From contig SVMH01000008.1 of the NCBI GenBank assembly GCA_015067525.1, positions 1 through 62,092 of the forward strand: a DNA stretch of 62,092 bases, written 5' to 3'. The notes beneath the pieces are model-generated. The model made no database searches. It worked only from the letters and a program-made list of their open reading frames with translations, and had not been told where the DNA came from. How positions within the stretch are numbered: position 1 is the first letter of the stretch; the number at the start of each line of letters is the position of its first letter. Both the position numbers and the translations under genes were made by a program. The stretch comes from Oscillospiraceae bacterium. GTDB taxonomy: Bacteria > Bacillota > Clostridia > Oscillospirales > Oscillospiraceae. Of the stretch, positions 1 through 8,095 are shown in pieces.

Positions 1-448
1 CGGAAGAGATCTTCACGTGGGTGGGGAAGGTAGCGCCGCCCTGGCCGACGATACCGGCGTTCTTCACGATCTCGGTCAGCTGCTCGGGAGTCAGGCTGTC
101 GGGATCGGCTACGGGTTTGACGTCTTCACACACGGTGTTCTGGAAGTCGTTCTCGATGACCACGGACATGAAGGTGCCGCCCATGGAGAAAGGACGGGGC
201 TCCACGGCCTTGACGGTGCCGGACACGCTCGCATGAATGGGAGCGGACACGAAACCGCCGGGTTCACCGATCTTCTGACCGATGGTTACCTTGTCACCCA
301 CTGCAACGATGGGCTTACAAGGTGCACCGATGTGCATAGACATGGGAATGACCACCTGAGCAGGTGCTTTGAGCTGCTCGATGGCCTTTTCATTGGTTGC
401 GGCCTTCATGTCATTGGGATGAACGCCGCCAAAGAAAGCTTGTGCCAT
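1..448 (-). CDS. rnfC: Electron transport complex protein RnfC, N-terminal part (gene runs off the window)
   Basis: RnfC is the NADH-side, iron-sulfur subunit of the membrane Rnf complex, which couples ferredoxin:NAD+ electron transfer to ion pumping. The visible 149 residues start MAQAFFGGVHPND and carry the family's early GGVHP motif, a lipoyl/barrel-like stretch with GAPCKPIVAVGDKVTIGQKI and SAPIHASVSGTVKAVE, and the glycine-rich GIVGQGGATFPTHVK segment that begins the nucleotide-binding region. The start ATG (446-448 on the complement) is preceded by a GAGGTG ribosome site. The rest of the protein and presumably rnfD/G/E/A/B lie left of position 1. Family assignment is firm; the completeness of the operon cannot be seen. 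Confidence 0.93.
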   Translation of the reverse strand, partial: MAQAFFGGVHPNDMKAATNEKAIEQLKAPAQVVIPMSMHIGAPCKPIVAVGDKVTIGQKIGEPGGFVSAPIHASVSGTVKAVEPRPFSMGGTFMSVVIENDFQNTVCEDVKPVADPDSLTPEQLTEIVKNAGIVGQGGATFPTHVKISS

Positions 449-504
449 TGTCTTTCACCTCATCTTACTTATGGGTGGCCCTAAACCACCCCATACTGCG
501 TTTT

Positions 505-533
505 AGTTTACAGCAAAAGTCTCAATTTGTCCA
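505..533 (-). promoter_or_regulatory. Candidate sigma-A promoter of the rnf operon
   Basis: On the complement there is TGGACA, a 17-bp spacer and TAAACT, about 60 bp upstream of the rnfC start. Both hexamers are imperfect; the call rests on spacing and position. Confidence 0.4.
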
Positions 534-608
534 GCCCCTTGTCCCGATTCTTACGGAAATTTGACGTTTTTCTACAAAATATACCATTCCTGCGGCAGGT
601 ATTGTGTT

Positions 609-637
609 TTGAGAGAAGCCATGATACAATATATATT
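609..637 (+). promoter_or_regulatory. Candidate promoter of the DUF975 gene
   Basis: TTGAGA, a 17-bp spacer and TATATT stand 40 bp before the ATG at 677. The region is AT-rich and offers other -10 choices, such as TACAAT just upstream. Confidence 0.45.
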
Positions 638-676
638 ATATAAGTCATTTGATTTCCAGAGAAAGGAAAATGCTTT

Positions 677-1441
677 ATGCTGGACAGAATCCAACTCAAG
701 CGCGAAGCCAAGGGTATCGTCCGCAATGCCCGGGCATCGGCCTATGTATGCACCCTTTTATATGTAATCATCGTCTATGTGCTGGACACCGTGCGCGTCT
801 ATGTCAGCGGCTCGCTGGTGGCCGATTTGCAGGCGCTGGCGCCGGAGCTGGAGCTGCCTGCCTTTTTGCTGCTGCCGGCCAGCTTCAATCCTCTGGTGGT
901 GCTGTTCGTCACGATCCTGACCACTCTGCTGGCGTCGGTCATCAGTGCCGGCTATGCCATCTATCACCTGGGCGTACGCCGCGGCGAGGAGATGGCCTAC
1001 AGCACCCTCTTTGACGGGTTCTCCTTCGTGGGCAAGGTGATTCTGCTGGATGTCATCATGTCCATTTTCATTACACTGGGCACCATCCTGTTTGTGATCC
1101 CCGGTGTCATCATGGTGTACCGTTACCGCTTCGCCCTGTACAATCTGTGCGAGAATCCGGAGATCAGCGTGATGGAGGCTATGGGCCTGTCCAGCCGCCA
1201 GACTTATGGTCACAAGATGGACCTGTTCGTGCTGGACATTACGTTCTTTGGCTGGCAGCTGCTGTGCACGCTGACCATGGGCATCGCGAACATCTGGGTC
1301 ACGCCCTATATCATGCAGACCCAGCTGGGCTACTTCCAGCAGATCAAAAAAATGAAGGGCATCGGCTGGCTGCCCCCCGAGCCCGGCTGCGAAGCGGATG
1401 ACGGATTCCACCCGCAGGATCCTTTCGGCCCCGGTGTGTGA
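677..1441 (+). CDS. DUF975-family integral membrane protein
   Basis: 254 residues. The basic N-terminus (LDRIQLKREAKGIVRNAR) followed by several hydrophobic segments (roughly residues 22-45, 60-95, 115-150, 180-220) matches the Clostridia DUF975 family of polytopic membrane proteins; its biochemical role is unknown. The long amphipathic first helix, the segment around YRYRFALYNLCENPEISVMEAM and the C-terminal YIMQTQLGYFQQI are typical of the family. ATG 677 has AAAGGAAA 8 bp upstream. It is monocistronic, between its own promoter and a strong terminator. No metabolic link to the neighbouring rnf or AtoE genes can be inferred. Confidence 0.8.
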   Translation: MLDRIQLKREAKGIVRNARASAYVCTLLYVIIVYVLDTVRVYVSGSLVADLQALAPELELPAFLLLPASFNPLVVLFVTILTTLLASVISAGYAIYHLGVRRGEEMAYSTLFDGFSFVGKVILLDVIMSIFITLGTILFVIPGVIMVYRYRFALYNLCENPEISVMEAMGLSSRQTYGHKMDLFVLDITFFGWQLLCTLTMGIANIWVTPYIMQTQLGYFQQIKKMKGIGWLPPEPGCEADDGFHPQDPFGPGV

Positions 1442-1456
1442 AATACGCGGAATTTG

Positions 1457-1490
1457 AAAAAGCTCCCCCGAACGTTCGGGGGAGCTTTTT
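1457..1490 (+). terminator. Intrinsic terminator after the DUF975 gene
   Basis: A 26-bp perfect palindrome (1461-1486, arms AGCTCCCCCGAA / TTCGGGGGAGCT) flanked by A and T runs. Confidence 0.92.
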
Positions 1491-1571
1491 GCATTAGAAC
1501 GATTTTTTGTAAACTGTTGTTTATTTTGTGCATACTCTCCGTTTAATCCTTGTCAAGTAAAGGAGATGTGA

Positions 1572-1620
1572 CGTTAAAATTTTATCAAATATGCACAGGA
1601 AACGCGTTAAAATTTTGTCA
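1572..1620 (+). repeat. Two 16-bp direct repeats upstream of the first AtoE gene
   Basis: CGTTAAAATTTTATCA at 1572-1587 and CGTTAAAATTTTGTCA at 1605-1620 differ at one base and are 33 bp apart, about three helical turns. They lie just upstream of a -35 box, so they are candidate activator or repressor sites. The core TTAAAATTTTA is partly palindromic. Confidence 0.5.
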
Positions 1621-1629
1621 TTTTACAGC

Positions 1630-1658
1630 TTGTAATTGTTAAGACTCTGGTATAGAAT
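1630..1658 (+). promoter_or_regulatory. Candidate promoter of the first AtoE gene, with structured leader
   Basis: TTGTAA, 17 bp, TAGAAT. The resulting leader of about 125 nt (to 1790) contains two stem-loops: CTCTTCCG/CGGAAGAG (1678-1699) and GGTCC-A-GGACC (1700-1710). I recognise no known riboswitch in it. Confidence 0.55.
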
Positions 1659-1790
1659 GTTACCGTTGAGGAGAGCGCTCTTCCGTGGTGCCGGAAGAGG
1701 GTCCAGGACCCTTATGGTCCGAAGACAAAGGAACGGAAAGGGAAAATCTGTTCTGCTGTCCACACAAATCTTAAAAGGAGAGTGTATTCT

Positions 1791-3155
1791 GTGTTTAAGA
1801 AAATCGTCAACGGCTGCGTTAACGTAGTCAACAGATGGCTGCCGGATCCCTTCCTGTTCGCCGTCATCCTGACCATCGTGGTGTTTGTCGCCGCTATGAT
1901 CGCTACCGGTCTGGGCCCCATCGCCATGGTCGGCGCCTGGGGTGCTGACTCCGGCTTCTGGTCCCTGCTGAGCTTCTCCATGCAGATGGCTCTGGTGCTG
2001 GTCCTTGGCTCCGCCATGGCTTCCGCCAAGCCCGTCAAGAAGCTGCTGGGCAAGCTGGCCTCCCTGGCTCACAACAACTTCCAGGCCATCCTGATCACCA
2101 CCATGGTGGCCACCATCTGCTCCTGGCTGAACTGGGGCTTTGGCCTGATCGCCGGCGCTCTGCTGGCTAAGGAAGTTGCCAAGCGCGTTCCCACCATCGA
2201 CTATCCCCTGCTGATCGCCTCCGCCTACTCCGGCTTCGTGATCTGGCACGCCGGTCTGTCCGGCTCCATCCCCCTGGCCCTGAACGGCGGCTACAAGGTC
2301 GGCGATGTGGTCTACACTGCCACCACTGCTGACACCATCTTCCACCCCATGAACCTGGTCATGTGCGGTGTCGTCCTGCTGGTCATGCCTCTGGTGAACT
2401 ACGCCATGCATCCCTCCAAGGAAAAGACCATCACCATCGATCCCAGCCTGCTGGTTGAGGAAGAGGAGAAGACCTATGAGGTCAAGACTCCTGCCGACAA
2501 GATGGAGCACTCCAAGATCCTGTGGGTCATCACCCTGTTGTTCGGCTTCACCTACATCGTTTACTTCTTTGTCCAGCAGGTCCAGGCCGGCAAGAACATC
2601 GCCGCCTCTCTGGGTCTGAACATCGTGAACATGATCTTCATGTTCCTGGGCATCCTGCTGCACGGCAACCTGCGCAAGTATGTCGACGCCATCGGCGAGG
2701 CTGCTTCCGGCGCTGCCGGCATCCTGCTGCAGTTCCCCTTCTATGCCGGTATCATCGGCATGATGACCGCCAAGGGTGCTGATGGTCAGTCCCTGGCTAT
2801 GATCATCTCCAACTTCTTCGTCTCCATCTCCACCGACGTGACCTTCCCCGTCTGGACCTTCCTGTCCGCCGGTATCGTCAACTTCTTCGTTCCCTCCGGC
2901 GGCGGCCAGTGGGGCGTTCAGGGTCCCATCGTCATGCCCGCTGCCGATGCTCTGGGTGTTGAGCCCGGTCGTGCTGCCATGGCTATCGCCTGGGGCGACC
3001 AGTGGACCAACATGGTGCAGCCCTTCTGGGCTCTGCCTGCTCTGGGTGTTGCCAAGCTGTCCGCCAAGGACATCATGGGCTACCTGGTCATCGTCCTGCT
3101 GTTCACCGGCGTCGTGGCCTGCCTGGGCTTCATTGCCTGGGGTCTGCTGTTCTAA
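1791..3155 (+). CDS. Short-chain fatty acid transporter, AtoE family (copy 1)
   Basis: 454 residues, polytopic membrane protein of the AtoE/short-chain fatty acid transporter family, expected to move butyrate-like short-chain fatty acids across the cytoplasmic membrane. Family landmarks include the N-terminal RWLPDPFLFAVILTI segment, NWGFGLIAGALLAKEVAKR, SGFVIWHAGLSGSIPL, and the C-terminal FFVPSGGGQWGVQGP and AWGDQWTNMVQPFWALP. GTG 1791 is chosen because AAAGGAG (1774-1780) lies 10 bp upstream; an in-frame GTG at 1782 abuts that ribosome site. The coding sequence has strong codon bias (CTG, ATC, GGC), which suggests high expression. A close paralogue follows. The exact substrate is not shown by sequence. 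Confidence 0.9.
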   Translation: MFKKIVNGCVNVVNRWLPDPFLFAVILTIVVFVAAMIATGLGPIAMVGAWGADSGFWSLLSFSMQMALVLVLGSAMASAKPVKKLLGKLASLAHNNFQAILITTMVATICSWLNWGFGLIAGALLAKEVAKRVPTIDYPLLIASAYSGFVIWHAGLSGSIPLALNGGYKVGDVVYTATTADTIFHPMNLVMCGVVLLVMPLVNYAMHPSKEKTITIDPSLLVEEEEKTYEVKTPADKMEHSKILWVITLLFGFTYIVYFFVQQVQAGKNIAASLGLNIVNMIFMFLGILLHGNLRKYVDAIGEAASGAAGILLQFPFYAGIIGMMTAKGADGQSLAMIISNFFVSISTDVTFPVWTFLSAGIVNFFVPSGGGQWGVQGPIVMPAADALGVEPGRAAMAIAWGDQWTNMVQPFWALPALGVAKLSAKDIMGYLVIVLLFTGVVACLGFIAWGLLF

Positions 3156-3190
3156 GCAAAACCTACTTAAAGAACTTTCCGAATTGCACC

Positions 3191-3224
3191 AAAAGAGACC
3201 GTCCTTCGGGACGGTCTCTTTTTT
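3191..3224 (+). terminator. Intrinsic terminator after AtoE copy 1
   Basis: Stem AAAAGAGACCGTCC / GGACGGTCTCTTTT with a TTCG loop, then T residues. It is nearly identical to the terminator after copy 2. Confidence 0.92.
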
Positions 3225-3324
3225 GCTGTATTTCTGCCGTAAAAAACCCGCAAAAAAACCGACAAAAACACATAAAGAAATACACCCGACTCGCAAAGGA
3301 GCCGCTTGGATTGGATAAAGCGAA

Positions 3325-3352
3325 TTGACAGACAAAGCAGCCGCCCTATAAT
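3325..3352 (+). promoter_or_regulatory. Consensus promoter of AtoE copy 2
   Basis: Perfect TTGACA and TATAAT hexamers separated by 16 bp, 70 bp upstream of the GTG start. Copy 2 therefore has its own strong promoter and is not simply read through from copy 1. Confidence 0.85.
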
Positions 3353-3421
3353 GGCATTGACAAAGCTTTGACAAAGTTTGCGGCGTCAAAGCGGTAAAAG
3401 TTAAAAAGGAGAGTGTATTTC

Positions 3422-4792
3422 GTGTTCAAGAAAATCGTCAACGGATGTGTACGTGTCATGAACAGATGGCTGCCCGATGCCTTCCTGTTCGCTGTCATTC
3501 TGACCATCGCCGTGTTCCTGGGCTCCATGGTGGCCACCGGCATGAATCCCATTGAGGTCATCAATGCCTGGGGTTCCAGCTCTGGTTTCTGGGGCCTGCT
3601 GAGCTTCTCCATGCAGATGGCTCTGGTGGTTGTGTTCGGCTCCGCCTGCGCCTCTGCCAAGCCCGTTAAGAAGCTGCTGAATACCATCGCCGGTGTCTGC
3701 AAGAACAATATGCAGGCCATCGTGGTCACCACCATGGTCTCCACTCTGTGCTGCTGGCTGAACTGGGGCTTCGGCCTGATCGTCGGCGCTCTGCTGGCCA
3801 AGGAGGTTGCCAAGCGTGTTCCCACTGTTGACTATCCCCTGCTGATCGCCTCCGCCTACTCCGGCTTCGTGATCTGGCACGCTGGTCTGTCCGGTTCCAT
3901 TCCTCTGCAGGTCGCTTCCGGCCACAGCTTCGATGGTGGCGCCACCGTGTGGCAGGCTGATATGACCGCTACCCTGTTCCACCCCATGAACCTGATCATG
4001 GTGGGCGTGATCTTCCTGGTGATGCCCTTCGTGAACTACGCCATGCATCCCGATAAGGACCATACTGTTACCGTGAACCCCGCTCTGCTGGTTGACGAGG
4101 AAGAGAAGACCTATGAGATCAAGACTCCCGCCGACAAGATGGAGCACTCCAAGATCCTGTGGGTCATCACCATGGCCTTTGGTTTCATCTACATCATTAA
4201 CTACTTCGTCGGCGTTGTGAAGCGCGGCGAAAACGTGGCCAACGCCCTGAACCTGAACATCGTCAACATGATCTTCCTGTTCCTGGGCATCCTGCTGCAC
4301 GGCAATCTGCGCCGCTATGTGGACGCCATCGCTGAGGCCGCGTCCGGTGCTGCCGGCATTCTGCTGCAGTTCCCCTTCTATGCCGGTATCATGGGTATCA
4401 TGACTGCCAAGGGTGCTGACGGCACTTCCCTGGCCAGCGTCTTGTCCAACTTCTTCGTGTCCATCTCCAACGAGGTCACCTTCCCCATGCTGAGCTTCCT
4501 GGCAGCCGGCATTGTGAACTTCTTCGTTCCTTCCGGCGGCGGCCAGTGGGCCGTTCAGGGTCCCATCATGATGCCCGCCGGTCAGGCACTGGGTATCGAG
4601 AATGGCCGTACCGCCATGGCTATTGCCTGGGGTGACCAGTGGACCAACATGATCCAGCCGTTCTGGGCTCTGCCTGCTCTGGCCGTTGCCAAGCTGGAAG
4701 CCAAGGACATCATGGGCTATCTGGTTATCGTGCTGATCTTCACCGGTGTCGTCGCCTGCCTGGGCTTCCTGGGCTGGGCCCTCTGGTTCTAA
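3422..4792 (+). CDS. Short-chain fatty acid transporter, AtoE family (copy 2)
   Basis: 456 residues, a close paralogue of the upstream gene: the landmark segments NWGFGLIVGALLAKEVAKR, SGFVIWHAGLSGSIPL, FFVPSGGGQWAVQGP and AWGDQWTNMIQPFWALP are shared almost word for word. The main differences are in a loop around residues 160-180, where copy 2 has an insertion (QVASGHSFDGGATVWQADMT), and in the residues following LWVIT. GTG 3422 fits the AAAAAGGA ribosome site, and the sequence around it copies that of the first gene. The pair looks like a tandem duplication including regulatory ends. The different loop may reflect different substrates or affinity (inference). Confidence 0.9.
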   Translation: MFKKIVNGCVRVMNRWLPDAFLFAVILTIAVFLGSMVATGMNPIEVINAWGSSSGFWGLLSFSMQMALVVVFGSACASAKPVKKLLNTIAGVCKNNMQAIVVTTMVSTLCCWLNWGFGLIVGALLAKEVAKRVPTVDYPLLIASAYSGFVIWHAGLSGSIPLQVASGHSFDGGATVWQADMTATLFHPMNLIMVGVIFLVMPFVNYAMHPDKDHTVTVNPALLVDEEEKTYEIKTPADKMEHSKILWVITMAFGFIYIINYFVGVVKRGENVANALNLNIVNMIFLFLGILLHGNLRRYVDAIAEAASGAAGILLQFPFYAGIMGIMTAKGADGTSLASVLSNFFVSISNEVTFPMLSFLAAGIVNFFVPSGGGQWAVQGPIMMPAGQALGIENGRTAMAIAWGDQWTNMIQPFWALPALAVAKLEAKDIMGYLVIVLIFTGVVACLGFLGWALWF

Positions 4793-4826
4793 GCCATGCC
4801 TACTTAAACCTTTGCAAAAATGCGCC

Positions 4827-4859
4827 AAAAGAGATCGTCCTTCGGGACGGTCTCTTTTT
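4827..4859 (+). terminator. Intrinsic terminator after AtoE copy 2
   Basis: Stem AGAGATCGTCC / GGACGGTCTCT with a TTCG loop and one G-U pair, followed by TTTTT. A duplicate of the terminator at 3191-3224. Confidence 0.9.
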
Positions 4860-4871
4860 ATGTATCAATAT

Positions 4872-4903
4872 AAAAAGGACACGGCCAGATGACCGTGTCC
4901 TTT
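4872..4903 (-). terminator. Terminator of the E2-like gene (complement strand)
   Basis: Stem AAAGGACACGG / CCGTGTCCTTT with an 8-nt loop just beyond the stop of the complement-strand gene; read on that strand it ends in a short T run. Confidence 0.75.
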
Positions 4904-4917
4904 GGCTGTTATGTAGG

Positions 4918-5790
4918 TTATACAGCGGCGACTTCCTGCTCTTCGGCGGGGGTTTCCGCTTCGGCAGGAGCCGAGCCGTCGAAGGGCAGCTCCAGCTCCT
5001 CGGGGTGGCGCAGGTTGTAACGGAAATCGTTGCAGAAGGTGGCATACTCGTAGCCGGTACAAATGCGCTCGTCCATGACCACGCCCAGCGGCATCATCTT
5101 CTTATCCAGATTGCCGGCGGCATAGCCGGGCACGGGCTTGCCCATGCACAAAAAGACACTGGTGGTGCCGAACTCATAGCAGTGATGGTGAATAAAGCTG
5201 GTCTTGATGGAGGCCAGATTGGTGATAAAGAGGCTGGTGTGGAAGGGGGAGAGCTCGATGATGAAGCGGGGCAGCAGACCAATCTTGTCCAGATTGCGGG
5301 CCAGCCACACCACAAAACGTACCAGACCGGGCACGGAGAACAGGAAGGAGACGAATTTGTCGGTCTTGTTCTCGTAGGCCGATTCGGTGTTCTTGGCGAT
5401 GGCCTCCTGAATGCGCTGGTTGATGGTGAAAACGGTGTCGTTGGGCTGGAGATAGATCTTCAGCGTGGTCTCATCCGGCGTGCCGTCGGCCCGCTTTTTC
5501 AGCATGACGAAAGACACGCAGAAGTGGTTGCGCTCGTAGATCTTGCGGTTCATGATGAAGTAGTTGAGCTTGGGATTCTTCAGCACAGCCTTGTAATAGG
5601 CGGCCATCATCACCGCCATGTGGTTCAGGCGGGTGCCGCCGCGGCGTTTTTCGCGGATGAAGGACTTGATGATCTCCTCATCAATATATTCCGTTACGGT
5701 GTTCTGGGCGTCGTAACGCTGGGGCATGATGTAGGGAATGATAGACACGATGGGCGTCAGACCCTTGACTCGCTTTCCGTCGGGACGCAT
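4918..5790 (-). CDS. Stand-alone 2-oxoacid dehydrogenase E2 acyltransferase-like protein with altered active site
   Basis: 290 residues resembling the catalytic (chloramphenicol acetyltransferase-fold) domain of E2 acyltransferases, without lipoyl or E3-binding domains. Supporting segments are the trimer-core-like region PIVSIIPYIMPQRYDAQNTV, INQRIQEAI, and the C-terminal SIKTSFIHHHCYEFGTTSVF followed by GVVMDERICTGYEYATF. In active E2 enzymes the last segment reads DHRVVDG; here it is DERICTG, so both the catalytic His and Asp are replaced. The tail is acidic and Ala/Glu-rich. The start ATG 5790 follows a GAGG site; a longer frame beginning at 5826 would start inside the promoter -10 box. 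Function unknown; it is an orphan gene with its own promoter and terminator. Confidence 0.7.
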   Translation of the reverse strand: MRPDGKRVKGLTPIVSIIPYIMPQRYDAQNTVTEYIDEEIIKSFIREKRRGGTRLNHMAVMMAAYYKAVLKNPKLNYFIMNRKIYERNHFCVSFVMLKKRADGTPDETTLKIYLQPNDTVFTINQRIQEAIAKNTESAYENKTDKFVSFLFSVPGLVRFVVWLARNLDKIGLLPRFIIELSPFHTSLFITNLASIKTSFIHHHCYEFGTTSVFLCMGKPVPGYAAGNLDKKMMPLGVVMDERICTGYEYATFCNDFRYNLRHPEELELPFDGSAPAEAETPAEEQEVAAV

Positions 5791-5824
5791 AGGAAGTTCC
5801 TCAACTTTCTCTCTGGATGTGTTC

Positions 5825-5853
5825 ATTATATAGGAAATGTCCGGCAATTGCAA
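5825..5853 (-). promoter_or_regulatory. Promoter of the E2-like gene
   Basis: On the complement: TTGCAA, 17 bp, TATAAT. The -10 box overlaps an upstream in-frame ATG, which rules that ATG out as start on this transcript. Confidence 0.8.
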
Positions 5854-5920
5854 CAACTTGAGAAAAACTTAATAAATCCCGTTTGCCCGCAGGAAATCGT
5901 AGGGATAAGTGAATTCCTGC

Positions 5921-5949
5921 TTTACCTTTTCCACCGCATTTGCTATAAT
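5921..5949 (+). promoter_or_regulatory. Promoter of the recJ operon
   Basis: TTTACC, 17 bp, TATAAT, about 60 bp upstream of recJ. Confidence 0.65.
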
Positions 5950-6007
5950 GAAATATTATTGGTGTTACTATGCGCATCGGCAGACCGGAAAGGAGGTGGA
6001 GGCGAAA

Positions 6008-8089
6008 ATGAAGTTTCATAAATGGAATATTCCCCGTACGGCGCGCGGCGCAGCGGAAAAGCTGACGGAAGCAGGCTATCCCTGGCTGGTGTCGGAGGTG
6101 CTGGCCCAGCGCGGCGTCGCCTCCGCCGAGGAAGCGGCTGCTTTTCTGGAACATGACCGCAGCCTGACCCACTCCCCCTTCCTGATGAAGGATATGGACC
6201 GGGCGGTGGAGCGCATCAACCGCGCCGTGGCGGACGGTGAAAAAATCGCCGTGTTCGGCGACTATGACGTGGACGGCATCACCGCCACGTGCATCGTGGT
6301 GGACTATCTGCACCGCCGCGGCGCCGACTGCCTGCACTATATCCCCCGCCGCATTGAAGACGGTTACGGCCTGGGCCGCGACGCCATTTTCTCCCTGCAC
6401 CAACAGGGGGTGGAGCTGCTCATCACCGTGGACTGCGGCATCACCGGCGTGGAAGAGGTGGACTATGCCCGCACGCTGGGCATGGATGTGGTCATCACCG
6501 ACCACCATGAATGTAAGGAAGAGCTGCCCGACGCCTGCGCCGTGGTGGACCCCCACCGCAGCGACTGTCCCTATCCCTTCAAGCATCTGGCCGGCTGCGG
6601 CGTGGCGCTGAAGCTGGTGCTGGCGCTGGCCGGAAGCGACCGGGAAGAGGCGCTCTTTGCGCGCTACTGCACGCTGGCTGCCATCGGTACGGTGGCGGAC
6701 GTGATGCTCATGTCCGGCGAAAACCGCACCATCGTCTCCCGCGGTCTGGAGAGTATCGACCACTCCGATTTCATCGGCCTGCACGCCCTGCTGCAGGAGG
6801 CGGGCCTTGCGGACAAGGCCATCACCTCCGTGCAGATCGGCTTTGTGCTGGCGCCGCGCATCAACGCTGCCGGCCGCATGGGCGCGGCCGATATGGCGGC
6901 AGACCTGCTGCTGTGCAGCGATGAGCATCAGGCGGCGGCGCTGGCCCGTCAGCTGTGCGCTCTGAACCGGGAACGCCAGGCTGTGGAGCAGGACATCTTC
7001 TCCCAGGCGCTGGAGATGATCGAGGCCCTGAGCCCGGAGGAGCGCAGCGCGCTGGTGCTGTCCAGCGATGAGTGGCATCAAGGCGTGGTGGGCATTGTGG
7101 CCTCCCGCCTGAGTGAAAAATATTCCTGTCCCAGCTTTATGATCCATCTCAACGCCGGCGTGGGCAAGGGCTCGTGCCGCAGCTGGGGCGGTTTCAATCT
7201 GTTTGCCGCGCTGGAGAGCTGCTCGGATCTGCTGTTGGGCTTCGGCGGCCACGAACTGGCGGCCGGCTTTACCATTGAAGAAAAGAATATCCCCGCCTTC
7301 CGCACCCGCATGAACCAGTACGCCAAGGCGTACCGCGGCGGTGAGGCGCCGGTGTCCAGTCTGGATATCGACGTGGTGCTGACCCATCCGGGCCGCATCA
7401 CGCTGGAGGAAGTGGAGGCGCTGGATGCGCTGGAGCCTTACGGCGCCGGCAACAGTCGCCCTGTCTTCTGCCTGCGGGGCGCCACGCTGGAGCGGGCCCA
7501 GAACGTGGGCCAGAACCGGCATCTGAAGCTGCGCCTCAGCAAGGGCAGCGCCCAGTTTGACGGCATCTTCTTCTCTGCTGTGTCCCAGACCTGCGGTGTT
7601 GCCGCCGGCAGCCGTGTAGACGCCGCGTTCTATCTGCAGGTCAATGAGTTCCGCGGCAGCCGCAGCGTGCAGCTGCAGATGGTGGATATCCGCCCGTCTC
7701 TGAGCTGCAGCGGACGGGAGGAGGAAGCGCTGCGTTTGGTGGAGCGGTGCCTTGCCGGCGAAACGCTGCACGCCAAGGAGGCCCAGCGGCTGCTGCCGCC
7801 CCGTGAGCAGTGCGTGCGCATCTGGCGCGCCCTGCAGCGTGCGGTGCCTCCGGAGGGTCTGCAGACCTATTATCTGCCCTTCGTGCGCCAACTGGCCGCC
7901 GATACCGGCGGAACGGAGTCCTTTGCCCGCACCGCCCTTTGTCTGGAAGTGTTCCGTGAGCGGGGACTTGTGAGCCTGCGCCGCACGGAGGATGAGGTCC
8001 GCCTGACCCTGACCGACCGGGGCAAAAAGGTGAATCTGGAGCAGTCGCAGTATCTGACGCTGCTGCGCGGCATTCTGGAAATGAGGTGA
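6008..8089 (+). CDS. recJ: Single-stranded-DNA-specific 5'-3' exonuclease RecJ
   Basis: 693 residues. RecJ degrades single-stranded DNA 5' to 3' in recombination and mismatch repair. The DHH phosphoesterase core is clear: FGDYDVDGITATCIV (about residue 80), VDCGITG, and VVITDHHECKEELP with the DHH triad, then VVDPHRSDCPYPFKHLAGCGVA. The DHHA1 part has the glycine-rich GKGSCRSWGGFN and FGGHELAAGF, and an OB-like domain follows (ALEPYGAGNSRPVF onward). A roughly 150-residue C-terminal extension is usual for Firmicutes RecJ. ATG 6008 is 11 bp after AGGAGG. The stop lies inside the ribosome-site region of relA, so the two are co-transcribed and probably coupled. Confidence 0.93.
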   Translation: MKFHKWNIPRTARGAAEKLTEAGYPWLVSEVLAQRGVASAEEAAAFLEHDRSLTHSPFLMKDMDRAVERINRAVADGEKIAVFGDYDVDGITATCIVVDYLHRRGADCLHYIPRRIEDGYGLGRDAIFSLHQQGVELLITVDCGITGVEEVDYARTLGMDVVITDHHECKEELPDACAVVDPHRSDCPYPFKHLAGCGVALKLVLALAGSDREEALFARYCTLAAIGTVADVMLMSGENRTIVSRGLESIDHSDFIGLHALLQEAGLADKAITSVQIGFVLAPRINAAGRMGAADMAADLLLCSDEHQAAALARQLCALNRERQAVEQDIFSQALEMIEALSPEERSALVLSSDEWHQGVVGIVASRLSEKYSCPSFMIHLNAGVGKGSCRSWGGFNLFAALESCSDLLLGFGGHELAAGFTIEEKNIPAFRTRMNQYAKAYRGGEAPVSSLDIDVVLTHPGRITLEEVEALDALEPYGAGNSRPVFCLRGATLERAQNVGQNRHLKLRLSKGSAQFDGIFFSAVSQTCGVAAGSRVDAAFYLQVNEFRGSRSVQLQMVDIRPSLSCSGREEEALRLVERCLAGETLHAKEAQRLLPPREQCVRIWRALQRAVPPEGLQTYYLPFVRQLAADTGGTESFARTALCLEVFRERGLVSLRRTEDEVRLTLTDRGKKVNLEQSQYLTLLRGILEMR

Positions 8090-8095
8090 TACGCT

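Noticed and set aside
5788-5828. Longer N-terminus for the E2-like protein starting at the ATG at 5826
   Set aside because: That ATG overlaps the promoter -10 box TATAAT, so it would not be on the transcript.
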